From Parapristionchus giblindavisi (Eukaryota; Nematoda; Chromadorea; Rhabditida; Diplogasteridae), in contig CALSFV010000222.1 in assembly GCA_943737045.1 (NCBI GenBank), forward strand, positions 1-64,000: a stretch of 64,000 nucleotides of DNA, given 5' to 3'. The position numbers and the translations under genes are program-made. The notes under the pieces are model-generated. The model was not told the origin of the DNA and did not search any database. It saw nothing but the letters and a program-made list of their open reading frames with translations. Within the stretch, counting starts at the first letter, position 1. Each line of letters opens with the position of its first letter. Positions 11,976 through 24,083 of this stretch are shown here, piece after piece.

Positions 11976-13742
11976 ATGCATCGCTTCATTTTCTTCACCC
12001 TATGCACTTTGTCTCTAGTTTTGTCAAACGATCCATGCGGGTGTGTGAAAGATTTCGACTCGATCGATGAGCTGAGCAATCCGATGATATTCTGGCAACA
12101 TCCGACCGAGGGAGGCCAAGTAAATCGTATGCTAGTTTTATTTTTAAAGGCACACCCCAAGCTAATTTGAAACTCTCCGCTCTGGGAATACTCACTTACT
12201 TTCTTTGTTTACGAGAGAGTATTGCCAATGCGGAGGGTAAAATTAGGATGGGGTATTCCTTTAAAGGAAAATGCTAATTCACAACGAGGCGTAATAAGAG
12301 AATTCACTCTTGGGAGGATGAATAATCTGATAAATGCCGAAATATATCATGGACAAAAAAGTAAATACGATCATGGTTATATTAATTTCAGACGGCGCCT
12401 GCTCACTGAATTGCACATTCGTAGCAGATTCCGGTAACGAAGATTATGGACTTCAAGTTCGTTTTTAGTATCATGTTTGCCTTTACTTCGTGCTGGCAGA
12501 GCTTCGGGCATTACAATACCAAAACAATTTTTTTTCAGATTCAACTGCTTACAAATGGTTTGAAAGCGCATTCTAAGATCGAAGTTTCCGGAGGAGCCGC
12601 ACCTTTCGTGTGAGGCATTATGTTTTTTATATATTCATTTATTGCATCAAATATTCGCATATCATTGGCTAGGGGAAAGAGGGTAGATGTATTTCTGCCT
12701 ATTTCGTCTTTGACGTCGCAACGACGACAATCCTTCGTGATCTTTGCATAACGGGAAAACGTTTTTCCTTTACCTTTTAGTAGATTTTGGTTTCGGCTCG
12801 GGTTTCCAAGACTCGGATTTTTCTATGATAGCAAGTAGACATTGTTCCCTGCATTGTTCAGTGAACTGCTGAAAGTGTCCATTGTTCAATTTTGCACATC
12901 GTTCCGAATACTTTTTGCAATTATAATCCATGAATAATTTTGTAATTATATTTATTCTAGCATCACAAGCGATACTCCACTTGGGATACAGCAATTTAAA
13001 TCAATCGGGAAACAGCTCAAGTTCAACTTTGAACAGCCAAAAGACACAGGTACAGTATCTGTCTTTTCGATATTATATTTAATGGATAAACGGATTCCCT
13101 ATGAAAGTTACACTCCGAGCTAATTTTACTCTCACCATTAGACACACCAGTAGACAACGAGAGTGTGTGGCTAGAGCGGAGAGTTTCAAATTAACCCCAT
13201 TGAGTGGAGATCCACTGTCTAGAGCCTAATGGCCGAAACAGTGAATCTCGCCCTACTATACAGTATTCTGGTTCAAGCCATTTTGTTTCCATAGCAAGAC
13301 AAGCGAAAGACGATTGCATTTGAGAGAGTTTCTATGTTGAGCGGTCGTTTTTGCTTTCACAGTCTATAGAACATTGTGCTATACAACATTAGACATACTA
13401 ATAGCATTTATGTCAGTTCAGTTACATATTCTTTTAATTAGCTTGAGGTGCCACTTTGAATGAAGACCGTAGATTTACATTTATCCTAGGACAATATTGA
13501 CTCATTGCAGTGTCGACATTCATGATCGCTGTCTGTCAATTAAAGTGAGAACAACGGAATAGTTCAAACATTATTCTCATTAATAATATTGTTATATTAT
13601 TATTATTTTCTTTAAATATTATAATTTTTGTATATTGTTGTAGACAGATAAAGCTTACGTGTCATATGCATGACATTAGCGTTCTTCATTCACTATTGAT
13701 TTTTCAGACAGCAATGTGGAAAATGAAAAAAAGCAATGTTAA
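11976..13742 (+). CDS. Five-exon gene, secreted protein of about 136 residues, family unknown
   Basis: Exons 11976-12126, 12392-12456, 12539-12609, 12961-13049 and 13708-13742 join in phase with GT..AG introns. ATG 11976 follows a CTACTTTCAG acceptor directly, so I prefer it to the in-frame ATG at 11886. Residues 1-17 (MHRFIFFTLCTLSLVLS) form a signal peptide. The mature part carries the cysteines of NDPCGCVKD and ACSLNCTF, a potential N-glycosylation site at NCT, a GLQ...LTNGLKAHSKIEV strand-rich stretch, and ends in KKQC. The layout (cysteine-rich, extracellular, with a beta-rich tail) recalls small nematode secreted domain proteins, but I cannot assign a family. A MITE sits in the first intron. 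Confidence 0.6.
12144..12264. mobile_element. MITE of the CTCTCCGCTCTGG family, intronic
   Basis: TTAAAGGCACACCCCAAGCT on the left and a near-complementary right end (GGGGTATTCCTTTAA) flank a palindromic core with CTTTGTTTACGAGAGAG. It lies 18 bp inside the first intron of the secreted-protein gene. Confidence 0.85.
13105..13390. repeat. Stack of three repeat fragments
   Basis: From left to right: a truncated MITE (ACTCCGAGCTAATTTTACTC...AGAGCGGAGAGTTTC), the CACTGTCTAGAGCCTAATGG module, and a copy of the 118-bp repeat (13,262-13,386). All lie in the last intron of the secreted-protein gene. Confidence 0.7.
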
Positions 13743-13759
13743 AAAAATAAGCACAAAAA

Positions 13760-14560
13760 GGATCAATATCTAATATTTGATTTCAGGATGCTTTCGACCC
13801 AACACCCAAACAAATGATCCGATTTATTTTGAGTTCTAATAAGTACTATTGAGTACATTTGCATGACTTGTATTTTTATCACTGTTTGCTCTTTCAATGT
13901 GATTTGTGATTTTACATTAGAGAATCAAAAGAAATTTTATCAGAAATTTTCAAGTTCCGTATTATTTCGTTCTTGGTGCATTTTTCGTGTAGCAAGCGTC
14001 CTCGCATGAGACGCATTCTCGTGCCTGCAAGGTGTTGATACGGATTATTTGAGGACTACAAGAGGTTTAGCATGAAGAATAACGGGAATGGAAAAAGGCA
14101 TACCCGAAGTCAATTTTGCTCTCTATTTAAAAAAAAAACTCAAGTGGACCCACTCCCCCTGACTTTCATTGAAATGTGAGATTTTATTAATTGCAAAATA
14201 ACATACATTCCAATCACCGTAGCATTTTCGCAAGGCCGAGCATTCCTTCTTACAGTTCAAAACCGTTCGGAAGTCCTTGCTGCCAAAGATACCTAATAAT
14301 TAAGTTATTGGAGAAGAAGAAATGTATTCTACTATGTCAATCCAGAATCATGCATTTTTCTTTAACAGCACGCCCCAAGCTAATTTTCATGTCGGCACTG
14401 GACATGCTCTTTCGTAGACAAAGAAAGCGAGGGCGTATTACCAGAGACATTCAAATTAGCTTCGGGAGCCACTTTAAACTGTTTCAACTGCAAAAAAAAG
14501 AATTAATCCACTTTGACCAATAAGAAATATAAAGTTATCAGCTAATCCACATTTTTCAAA
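13760..14560. other. Intergenic, contains a MITE
   Basis: No gene seen. A copy of the CTCTCCGCTCTGG MITE lies at about 14,361-14,476 (CACGCCCCAAGCTAATTTTC to GCTTCGGGAGCCACTTTAAA); open frames across it are chance. Confidence 0.6.
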
Positions 14561-14566
14561 GCCCTA

Positions 14567-15832
14567 CAGGGTGCGTGATAATTACTTGGACTCGAACTTT
14601 TATCTGTATCTCCCCTTAGAACGCGAGTTGAGCAACCAGTTTCATACCATTATTTATTCGATTCATTAGTAACAAGAGTATGTCAATGGATTTCGATGCG
14701 CCCCCCTTTCGCGTTAATACAAGCCCGGAGGAACTTCTCGAAGGCAGTGTGCATTTTACGGAGGTAGCTGTCGTTGAGTTTGTTCCATACTCGGAGGGGA
14801 GCCGACATCAGGCTTGCCAGATTATAGCACTTGGTAGTAGACATCTTGCTCTCCAGAACCCCCGGCATTGAGGCTCAGGGGATTCAAATCAGGTGAGATG
14901 GGGTCATTCGTTGGGAGTGATGTAGTCGGGAATGTTCTCACCAAACAACTTGGTCTTGGATTTGGCTGTTTCCTCCGCCCTGCTGCTGCGTCCAAAACCT
15001 CCGACAGAAGTGAGACTTGGTCCAGGAGAGGAGTGTGGCTTTCAGGATGCTATTGATTCAGTAGTTCTGGTTCACCTTCACGCCTGGGGTCACAAAGACG
15101 AGAGGGATCCGACCAGTGGAGATGAAACCCGTAAACACCATCCCATAGGCAGGATGCGAGGGTGACCGGTGATGCCACCCAGTTTGGTAGATTCCTTGAC
15201 ATCATGAGTGATGATTGTGTTGTTCAGAGAATTGATCTCACAATCGAGGTTAAAGAACTTTTTATCAACAAAGGAAGCGGTGAAATGTTCGTAAATGCGA
15301 CACCGGTCAAGAAGGAGAGGGCATCGCAGATTGATAGATTGATCTTAGGATCGGTCAAACCAAGCAGTTTACAGTACATGTATACGGCCTACATCAGGCA
15401 AGATTTGACGATGTTACGAATAAAGAAATCAGAGATACCGAACTTTCAAGCGATTCCACCCAGGTTACGGTAGATCTTCTGGAGAATTCTCTCTCAGTTC
15501 TGGGGTGAATTAGCGGACTCGCACACGACGGTCACCTTCTTTGCCGAGTTAGTGGTACCGTCGGATGGCGTGGTAAACGATTCTCTTAGGAGCGTTGACT
15601 CGATCGATGATGTCGGAGGGCTGGATTCCTTCCCGATATTGATTCAGGATCGCAGCTCTCATTGGGTTTGCTTTCACCAATGCTGACTAACTAGACCAAT
15701 CGGTTTGAAACCTCGAAGGGTTTTATACGAAAGGTCAGCCATCATGAAAGTGCAGCTGGTGTTGGGAAATATCGATTAGCTGTGAGTGGATAATCGGATG
15801 CAATCGAGTCCAAGTAATTTTCACGCACCCTG
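14567..15832 (-). mobile_element. Mariner-type transposon, 1.27 kb, inactive
   Basis: The inverted ends CAGGGTGCGTGATAATTACT and the complement of AAGTAATTTTCACGCACCCTG are flanked by TA on both sides (14565-14566 and 15833-15834), the Tc1/mariner target duplication. The size is close to a full-length mariner. The transposase lies on the minus strand and is broken by several stops and frameshifts, so the copy cannot move by itself. Confidence 0.9.
14683..15692 (-). pseudogene. Broken mariner transposase
   Basis: Read from right to left, the N-terminal part has a helix-turn-helix-like segment (NPMRAAILNQYREGIQPSDI, about 15,690-15,560). Downstream, in another frame, is the third-aspartate motif region DPISPDLNPLSL (about 14,900), and the C-terminal end is ACINAKGGRIEIH, typical of mariner transposases (family knowledge). 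At least two frame changes and several stops separate these blocks. Confidence 0.85.
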
Positions 15833-15839
15833 TAGATAG

Positions 15840-17735
15840 AACCTCGCGCGGATTTACCAGAAAATAAAATGACCCTATGCAGAAACGGCAATAGCACAAA
15901 TAGGTAGAAGAAGAGTGCATTTTCGAAACTCTTCAAAGTACGAAAAAAGAACGCGCAAAAGAACCCTTTTTAGAAATATTTTTCACCTTAAAATAATATT
16001 TTTAAACAAAAAAGAGGGCATTTACCCACCTTCGACCGCGCTGGCGACTGTTAACACAGTTGAGAGGAGAACGAAGAGAAGGAAGAAGAACCGCATTGAT
16101 TGATTGATTGAGAGAACTGAATAACGTGCTTTCATTGATGAGAGAACGCAGTTGTTGGGTTAGAGAAAGAGTGAAAGTGATAGTGGGGAGCGCGATCAAA
16201 GCAGGGAGGTAGTACACTATATTTTCCCAAAACGAAAAAAACCAGACAGTTATGGACAAATTCGAGTATCATCCTTTTGTTCATAATATTCGCAAGGTAA
16301 AGGTAAAGGTATAGGTACAATCCGTTATTCAAGGCACACGAAGTCCTGCGGGTTATCACTGCTAGGCCAGTGATATTTCATTCGCAAGGGACAACATGTA
16401 TTTGACGCTAAGAGGAACAATGGCAAATTTGTCTAGTCACATTACTTATGGAAAACTAGAGCAGTTAGGGTATATTCGAAATACCACCTATACAAATAAG
16501 GCAGTTGAGGAGCGAACGGTTCAGAGAAATAGATGGGGAAAAAGAGTCAGCTGTGGTGATAGAAGAAATGCGATTTATGAGAGTCGTTATCCATTGTGGA
16601 GAATTGTGTGCACTTGGGTGACTCATCGACAGAAGTGAGTCATCGTGCATGTAATAATATGTACTGACCTAAAACAATAGAGCACATAGGATTTAGGTAT
16701 TTCGTATTACTTGTGGACCAATTTTGAGGAAAATAGACACATGAGATAAGCAAACTTTATTGGGGTCGAATGAATATTGTTATGCTTTCTTTGAGAAGAA
16801 GCTCATATAAATAACCATAATGAAACTAGAGAAGAGAACTAGAGAAGTGTTCTACATTTAGAATACGAGTGTGAAGATCTTTTTTGATACATAATTCACA
16901 GCACCCTTCATTTACGGGTTAGTGTGATTTGCCGTGAATTTTAATTTTTTCTCATGAGTAGAAATTTTATTTGATGTTCCTTAATCATTACAATATCTCT
17001 TTGGAGCCAGTCATGATTAATACAATATTTATACTTCGCTGAAATAAATGATGCGTCCAAAAAATCACTTAGGCGGAGTTACATTTTTCAAAACGTGCGC
17101 ACGCCGTTACGACGGAGACGCGGCGGAGGGGGTTCCGGCGTGTGCACGTTCTGAAAAATGTAACACCGCATTACCTGTATGACGGAATAATTCGATAAAG
17201 TTCGCAAAGAATTTTTATCTTTGTTTTTTTATCGATGGGTGGCCTGGTAGATACGAAAGTAAAGATGCATGATGATTTGCAAAACGATGATGTACATAAA
17301 GCATCTTCACAAGTATCTTAATATTGCTGGATAAAATTCGCATTCTGTTAGCACGCAATTATAATATAATTTATCCAGTTCCATTTTTTAAAAGAAAAAT
17401 AGACAATTTCACCACATCACGATTATGTAGAAGAGTAAGGAGAATGTGCTACGGTCAACATTAGGCGGGGCTTGTGTTGCGCGCTAAACAGCACAAGTTT
17501 TCGTTTAATTCAATTCACTTATTTACCAACTCCTTTCCTTTATGCTATTAACAAACAACTGAGCATTATTAAATTTAGAGTATTATGTTTTAAAACAATT
17601 AACATTTTACAGAAAATGCAGCGAATATATTTCGGAATACTTTTGTGATGTACCAAGAAGAGTGGAAAGGGCTTCTAAACATCGGACCAATTTATTCCAA
17701 AGTTTTCCTTCGTCCCCCTTATTTAAAATTTGAAA
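15840..17735. other. Intergenic with a hairpin and a (GGTAAA)n-tailed repeat
   Basis: No gene supported. At 16,290-16,385 a (GGTAAAG)n tract leads into CAATCCGTTATTCAAGGCAC, a phrase repeated at 62,160-62,200 with related copies at 36,600-36,672 and 52,200-52,325. At 17,073-17,169 GTTACATTTTTC...GAAAAATGTAAC arms enclose a GC-rich loop, a small foldback element. The frame at 16,396-16,638 has no splice or homology support. Confidence 0.55.
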
Positions 17736-17737
17736 TT

Positions 17738-19072
17738 TCAGGTTAACATGACTAAACAAAAACATCTTAGGAAAGAAGAGGATTATGTCTCTGAAAAGGT
17801 TTATTCGTCAATATGTTTGTTAAACATGGCCATAGATGATATTCAATTAAACATTGTATTTCCCCGCATACACTATTCTAAGATCAATTTTGAAAATAAT
17901 GAAGTTACTTTTCCTTTTCATAGGACATGTACCTCATCCCTTCCTGAATGATTTGCAAGAATTCGGAGAGTGTTCTTTAAAGGGAGAGTGACCTCTCTCA
18001 ATGGTCTCTTCATTATGCGCACTATTTCTCTGTTCTCTAGCAACGAGAGAGCGTAGAGCGTTGAAGAGACCAAAGGTTTTGGTCCATTTAAGTGCTTCAA
18101 GCAGAGTTCAGAAAGATCTTTTTCTTTCATAGAGTATGCTGTAGAAATATAATGATACCGTGATTACTTTTTCACTATAATGATACTGGAAAAGTAATCG
18201 ACCTTTTTGTGTTCTTTGCTTTTACTGCTTTTACTTTGTTAGTTTTTTTCAACGTAATGTAGCGAGAATGAGATTCTTCTGCAGTGTAGGAACCAATTAA
18301 TCAACCAAATGGGTTGCGAAGATTGAAATCAAAGAAATGAAATGAGAATAATTAGTATCCTTCAGGTTAACATGACTAAACAAAAACATCTTAGGAAAGA
18401 AGAGGATTATGTCCCTGAAAAGGTTTATTCGTCAATATGTTTGTTAAACATGGCCATAGATGATATTCAATTAAACATTGTATTTCCCCGCATACACTAT
18501 TCTAAGATCAATTTTGAAAATAATGAAGTTACTTTTCCTTTTCATAGGACATGTACCTCATCCCTTCCTGAATGATTTGCAAGAATTCGGAGAGTGTTCT
18601 TTAAAGGGAGAGTGACCTCTCTCAATGGTCTCTTCATTATGCGCACTATTTCTCTGTTCTCTAGCAACGAGAGAGCGTAGAGCGTTGAAGAGACCAAAGG
18701 TTTTGGTCCATTTAAGTGCTTCAAGCAGAGTTCAGAAAGATCTTTTTCTTTCATAGAGTATGCTGTAGAAATATAATGATACCGTGATTACTTTTTCACT
18801 ATAATGATACTGGAAAAGTAATCGACCTTTTTGTGTTCTTTGCTTTTACTGCTTTTACTTTATAATAATAATTTATCTACGCCCGAGGCGCAACAGCAAT
18901 TGAATGAACAATAGGTGGTAAAATATGATTGACGACTCTCCGGACTTTGTTAGTTTTTTTCAACGTAATGTAGCGAGAATGAGATTCTTCTGCAGTGTAG
19001 GAACCAATTAATCAACCAAATGGGTTGCGAAGATTGAAATCAAAGAAATGAAATGAGAATAATTAGTATCCG
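17738..19072 (+). repeat. Perfect tandem duplication of a 624-bp segment (second copy 711 bp)
   Basis: Copy 1 is 17,738-18,361 and copy 2 is 18,362-19,072, with the offset constant at 624 bp until an 87-bp insertion in copy 2. By eye the copies are nearly identical; one clear difference changes TCT to CCT in the exon (Ser to Pro). Each unit contains a TTCAG acceptor, the first coding exon of the HP1-like gene, its donor and about 550 bp of intron, including a TTTAAAGGGAGAG-type MITE. Confidence 0.95.
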
Positions 19073-19634
19073 CTCATTATGGTCACCTATTCCTATAGAT
19101 GATAATCAGCATCGTTAGTCATCCCTTAAAGGCATATCCCAAACTAATTTGACTCTACGCATTGGAAATTATCTCTCGCCGACAAAGTAAGCGAGAGAGT
19201 GTAGCTAGAGCGGAGAGATTCTAATTAGCTCGGTGTGTGCCTTAAATTAATCAATAATAACGATTCAGGTGCTCGACAGACGCGTGCAGTCAGACGAGGA
19301 GACTCTCGAATATCTCATCAAATGGAGAGGACTCGATGAGAGTGAAAACACCTGGGAATCAACTAATAATATCGCTCAATGGTCCGATCTCATCCTCCAA
19401 TACGAATGGACCCGACCTAGACCTAACTGTGCCAAGAAATCCGAGATTTCCCGTCCTTCGACCGGGAAAGTAGTGGAAGTGGTCGGGAAACAAACGGCTG
19501 GTTCACTGTCCACTGTGTACATTGTAAAGAGGGAGGATGGTACGACGAGCTTGGTCCCAGAGGAGCAGGCGTTGAAAGAGTTCTATGAGCTGGCGATGGC
19601 GTATAACGAAAAATATAGAGCGATTGATAAATAA
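17748..19634 (+). CDS. HP1-like protein with chromodomain and chromoshadow-like domain
   Basis: Coding exons are 17748-17798 (MTKQKHLRKEEDYVSEK, phase 0) and 19269-19634. Joined, they give about 138 residues. The chromodomain runs from about residue 12 to 62: EEDYVSEK + VLDRRV, then EYLIKWRGLDESENTWES and DLILQYEW, matching HP1's [E/D]YVVEKVLDRR...YLIKWKG...NTWEP pattern. Residues ~80-133 (KVVEVVGKQT...VYIVKREDGT...FYELAMAYNEK) resemble a chromoshadow domain. HP1 proteins bind H3K9-methylated nucleosomes and dimerise through the shadow domain. The alternative first exon in the tandem copy (18372-18422) encodes the same peptide but with DYVPEK. Both acceptors lie 6 bp before ATG, so either could take a spliced leader. 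Ser or Pro replaces the usual Val of YVVEK. Confidence 0.9.
18862..18943 (-). mobile_element. 82-bp 3' fragment of a probable non-LTR retrotransposon
   Basis: Present only in the second duplicate and flanked by ACTTT on both sides (18857-18861 and 18944-18948). The first duplicate has a single ACTTT at the same point, so this is a true insertion. On the minus strand it ends in GTAGATAAATTATTATTAT, a simple-repeat tail like those of 5'-truncated LINE copies. The class is inferred from tail and target duplication only. Confidence 0.7.
19135..19246. mobile_element. MITE of the CTCTCCGCTCTGG family, in the HP1-like intron
   Basis: TTAAAGGCATATCCCAAACT...AGCTCGGTGTGTGCCTTAA ends with internal GACAAAGTAAGCGAGAGAG. 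It lies 22 bp upstream of the second coding exon. Confidence 0.8.
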
Positions 19635-19827
19635 GATGAGTAGATCTTTAACGATTTTTTTAAGAATTAGCTTTCGAAACAGATTTAGATACATTATTTA
19701 TTTATTTATTTTTATAAGATTATTTCATTATATTATTTATATCCCTGCAGACCCTTATTTGACCCTTTTGCTTTTTCTTTATTTATTCGAATGTTACTGG
19801 TCGTACTTGATTACTGAGCTTTTCTCT

Positions 19828-19949
19828 TCAAAGGCACACTACAAGCTAATTTGAAAATCTCCGCTCTGGCCACACTCTCTCGCTGTCTTTGTCTACGAGA
19901 GAGCATTGCCAATGAGGAGAGTAAAATTAGCTTGCGGTGGGCCTTTAAA
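19828..19949. mobile_element. MITE of the CTCTCCGCTCTGG family
   Basis: CAAAGGCACACTACAAGCTA...TAGCTTGCGGTGGGCCTTTAA, a full-length hairpin copy followed by the start of another (AAGGCACATCCCAACCTAAT). Confidence 0.85.
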
Positions 19950-20121
19950 GGCACATCCCAACCTAATTAAAACTCATAATGAAAATATCATGTAATTTTG
20001 ACCACTCTTTTGTTTCATATACACTAATTAATAAATTTATTTTTCTCAATAAATCTGTATTATCTGATAACGCCATTTCGTACGAGAAGATGATCATCTG
20101 ACATCCTAGAAAAAGACTTAC

Positions 20122-20123
<2 letters not shown>

Positions 20124-20201
<78 letters not shown>
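20124..20201. repeat. (AT)n microsatellite
   Basis: About 39 perfect AT dinucleotides. Frames crossing it are artefacts. Confidence 0.98.
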
Positions 20202-20205
<4 letters not shown>

Positions 20206-20444
20206 CCCCGATATGCTCGAATGAAGTAATTAAGTATTATCATTAGTATCATTAGTATATTTACTAATATTATTTTAATACTCATTATATTAAATAATTG
20301 CGACTTCACAAAATGCTCCCCTTCAATCCAATGTGTTAACATTCAATCCACCTGAAGAATCGTCGTTTCGCAGATTTCGAACTTATTTTCAAATATATGA
20401 AACTTGAACATTTATCTGTTTCTTTCGTATAAATCGATTGGAAG

Positions 20445-20985
20445 GTTGCGTATGGCAACCAATGTTGTACCATTGTTATCAGTGTGGGTGTACGGTATTG
20501 GGCTTCCGTATCCGTCGGGAATCGCGAACTGATTTTTTTTCAGTCGACCCATGATAACAATCATGGTTGAAAATGGCCAAATTCGAAAAATTCATGATGG
20601 ACCGAGATCAAATAATAGTTGCCATTATACCAACAATGAGCCAACTTTTATCTTTCTGGCTACTGTAACCCGAACTACCGTAATCTAGCTACCGTATCCT
20701 GCAATATTGTAACGAAATTCACGGCAAGTACCGGTTTGATTACGATAGTTCGGGTTACGGTACCCATAAAGATTAAATTTAGCACGCTGTTGATATAATG
20801 GCCACTAGTATTTTGTCTCGGAGTATCATGAATTTTTCGACTTCGGTCATTTTCAACCGACTATAAAAAATCAGTTCACGATTCCGGACGGTTACGGTAG
20901 CCCAATATCGTACACTCATACTGATAGGAATGATACAAATTTTATTGCCATAGGTCTCCCAACCGATTTATGATCCGCTACCGAA
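20445..20985. mobile_element. Foldback element of about 540 bp
   Basis: Two arms of roughly 100-200 bp are diverged inverted copies. The left arm has GTACGGTATTGGGCTTCCGT and GAATCGCGAACTGATTTTTT; the right arm has the complements AAAATCAGTTCACGATTC and ACGGTAGCCCAATATCGTAC. A central inverted pair (CCGAACTACCGTAATC / GATTACGATAGTTCGG) lies near 20,670-20,757. No coding sequence. Exact ends are uncertain. Confidence 0.7.
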
Positions 20986-20999
20986 ACGTGCGCCTCCCG

Positions 21000-23180
21000 G
21001 CATTTAGCAGGCAGTCTGATCAGGAGCCGTATCCATGAAGTTTCTGACAAACAATTTTCCACGCCTCCCGGATCACTATGCAGGCGATTTTTATATGTGC
21101 ATCTGTATTCACCTTGACCTCGAAGCTACAGTAATCCATCCTTATCGTTTTAGGAATATAGCTTCCAGTGTCGGTTGATTCGATTCCCTCCCATCTTACG
21201 GGTTCGTAGTCCACCAATTCGATCGCTCTAACCGACAACGATCTCCACTATGCGAAGTCTCATATCATGATGGCAGAACCGGTCAGATTCATGTTTTAGT
21301 AATGTTATATAGAAGAAGGACACATTTATTCTTTGATTGTTTTCTAATCGACAGGTAGAACAACCATTGCATCAACATCACTAACCTTTCTTCTTACATT
21401 ATCATTGTAATAAATAAATAAAATAAATAAATACTATTATTGATCTCTGGCGGTATTTCCGTTCTGCCCACTCGTGACGTCTTCTTTCACTGTGTGCTGG
21501 TCGGTGTGCTACCCGAACATCGCCATCGATCACAGTTAATTCTATTAGATAATTTACGGTAATCGAGATTTCAAAGATCAATTGTCTCATATGGAATTGC
21601 ACCACAGTAACCTTTGTAGTTCATAGTCATTCAATTCGAAATTTCATTTGTTAATGACCCAAAGAGATAAGAGATATATTGGCCAAGATATTTGCTATTT
21701 CAGGCACCTCATAAAGTATATTATTATTGATTATTGATTATTAATATCCTGATTGTGAGATCGAGTGAGCTATGGAAGTTGGCCCATTGGCGAGAGAGAG
21801 GAAGGTACAGATGGAGTCTTCTTCAGAGATATCGATTCGAGATCAGTGGGCGAATCACCGATACGGCTATTCTGCCTCGTTAGTATCATTCAATGGGGGT
21901 TCTACCGAAGATGGCCAACCCCATTGAGTAGAGGTGCACTGTCTAGAACCAATGGCCGAAACAGAGCGTCTAGTATTAAAAATAACAATCATTTATACTA
22001 GCAAACATTAGTACATTTATATACTCTCATTACATAATTCTAGTTTCGTTAATTAATCACGATGAGTCGCCTTCTATCATTGAGAAATGCATTTGGGCCT
22101 TTTATGAGTTTCGTGAAACATAAATGGGTATTTGACACGGTATTTGAGCTTATTGTTAGCTTTGAATATTTGAATATTGTTATTATTAATTAGCATCGTA
22201 TTTATGCGTACTCCACTACCTATCAAATATTTTATCAGAAATTATACTTTACTTTTGCACCGCATAAATTATATTATTATTAATTATTTTTGTAAAAAAA
22301 TCTCTCGAGATATGATATACCGTACCTTATGAGGATAAAATATTGTGCTAAAAATATTCCGTGCCTGGGCTTTATCGATATTTTTTTAAAAGAATTAGCT
22401 GGCGAAACACCTTTTAAGATACATTATGCATTATTTTCTTAAAAGATACATACATTATTAATTTATTTATTTTTATAACATTATTTAGTTTTAACATATA
22501 AATGAGAATGCAAAACTATATTTGCACTTTTTGATATATCATTAATTTAATTGAATGTTACCGGTCGTACGTGACCAAGAGCTTTTCTCTTTAAACGTTC
22601 ACCGCCACAGTGTTGCCAGATCGGAAAGTAAAATTAGATCGGTCCCAATGTATCTTATTATTCTTTAATGTATATGATTATGTTAATCTCATAGCGATAA
22701 AAAGATAATCGTCGATAATTATCAATGATAATAATAATTTTAAATATCGAATATTGTTTTTATCGTTAATTATTATGTGCATCAATTGAATAATTTCTTT
22801 TTTTCTTTTTTAAACGTTTGTTATCTGATTGTGTATTTCGCATGAGAAGATGATCTCCTAGCAATCTGGCAACATATTACATCTAATTTATCACCGTTTT
22901 GTGCCTTTCGAACTTGAATCAAGAGTGTATTTTGTATTCGTGATCATAAACTATCCAACTAATATTCATAGTTATAAATACATTAATGATAATAAACCAA
23001 TCATGAATAATAAAATCAAATATCACACCGATTACCGAAGAAGACATACTAGTGTATTCGCGTAGTGTTGTACTGTATTGTTCGCTTTGCAGCCTTTTTG
23101 AAGACGGTGTGCCACATCACCATTTGAGTGAAAAGATTCACTGTTTTTCATTTTACGCTAGCACAAAAGATACTAAATAG
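21000..23180. other. Intergenic, no gene recognised
   Basis: AT-rich sequence with a copy of the AATGGGGGTTCTACC...CCCCATTGAG repeat at 21,888-21,965. At 23,046-23,188 is a block that recurs at 26,205-26,330. The minus-strand frame at 21,020-21,238 has no splice partners or homology that I can see. Confidence 0.5.
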
Positions 23181-23499
23181 CAAATAAATAAGATAATAAA
23201 GAAAGGAAGAATTGTGAAAGAAGCAATGCACGATTCCATTGCATAAAGTGCGCGACATAATGAAAGGACACCCCTAAAATTGTGTGATTCCGGCCAAATG
23301 CTGAATGGAAATCGAAAGATCTATATACCATTTGTATCCCCACCTTGGATAACAAAGGTAGCCCACGAATGAGAATATTCAATTTCCCGGTCAACAAGAA
23401 AATAATAATATTTCAAAATTTTAACGTGATCTAATGACACCCTAGTTTTTTTTTTCAGAAGTTACTAATTTTGTGAAACTTCTGTATAGTAATCAATCT

Positions 23500-24025
23500 T
23501 ATGGCCCTTCCTCGAGAATGGACCGAAGATGCGATTAGGCATCTTCCTATAGAGGACAAAAATCACTTGAGGCTCGATGTCGCCTCCACTCCTTTTTGAT
23601 GTCAGCCGTCAACTCGGAAACGGATGCATACTGTTTGGTGTTCTTGTGCACACGATTAACCAGGATGCCCCATATGTTCTACATGTGGTTTGCATCGGGT
23701 TTGCACGTAGGTCATGGAAGAACTGGGATGTTCTTGACTGTGAACAATGGTTTTGAGGGGTTATGGCAAGCATGGAGGAGCTCTCTTTCTGGGAGATCTG
23801 GTGGCGGGCACGGCTCTTCATCATGAAAGGAACGAGGGTAGTCTGGTGCATCACCTGATACTCCGCATACTCCATCCTTCTGGAGCGGAAGGAGATGGAC
23901 GGCTTGTCGAATTTTAAGAACGCGCTCCTGAACATGACTGAACTTCCTCCAGCTGATATTACGCGGTTCCCGATGCAAACCACATGTAGAACATATGGGG
24001 CATCCTGGTTAGTCGTGTGCACCAA
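23500..24025 (-). pseudogene. Decayed Tc1-type transposase, C-terminal half
   Basis: Frames on the minus strand spell PVLPWPTCKPDANHMENIWG (about 23,740-23,680; compare the Tc1 motif WPSQSPDLNPIENLWG, family knowledge), then VNRVHKNTKQYASVSELT and a C-terminal KEWRR block. Frameshifts break the upstream part. The third catalytic position D is kept, but the N-terminal DNA-binding half is missing. Confidence 0.85.
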
Positions 24026-24083
24026 ACACCCCTAAAATTGTGTGATTAGCCGGAATCACACAATTTTAGGGTGTCCTTTCATT

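Noticed and set aside
17918..18130. 70-codon minus-strand frame repeated at 18,542-18,754
   Set aside because: It overlaps a MITE inside the duplicated intron; the repeat is explained by the tandem duplication.
20118..20342. Minus-strand frame rich in YIYI repeats
   Set aside because: Translation of the (AT)n microsatellite.
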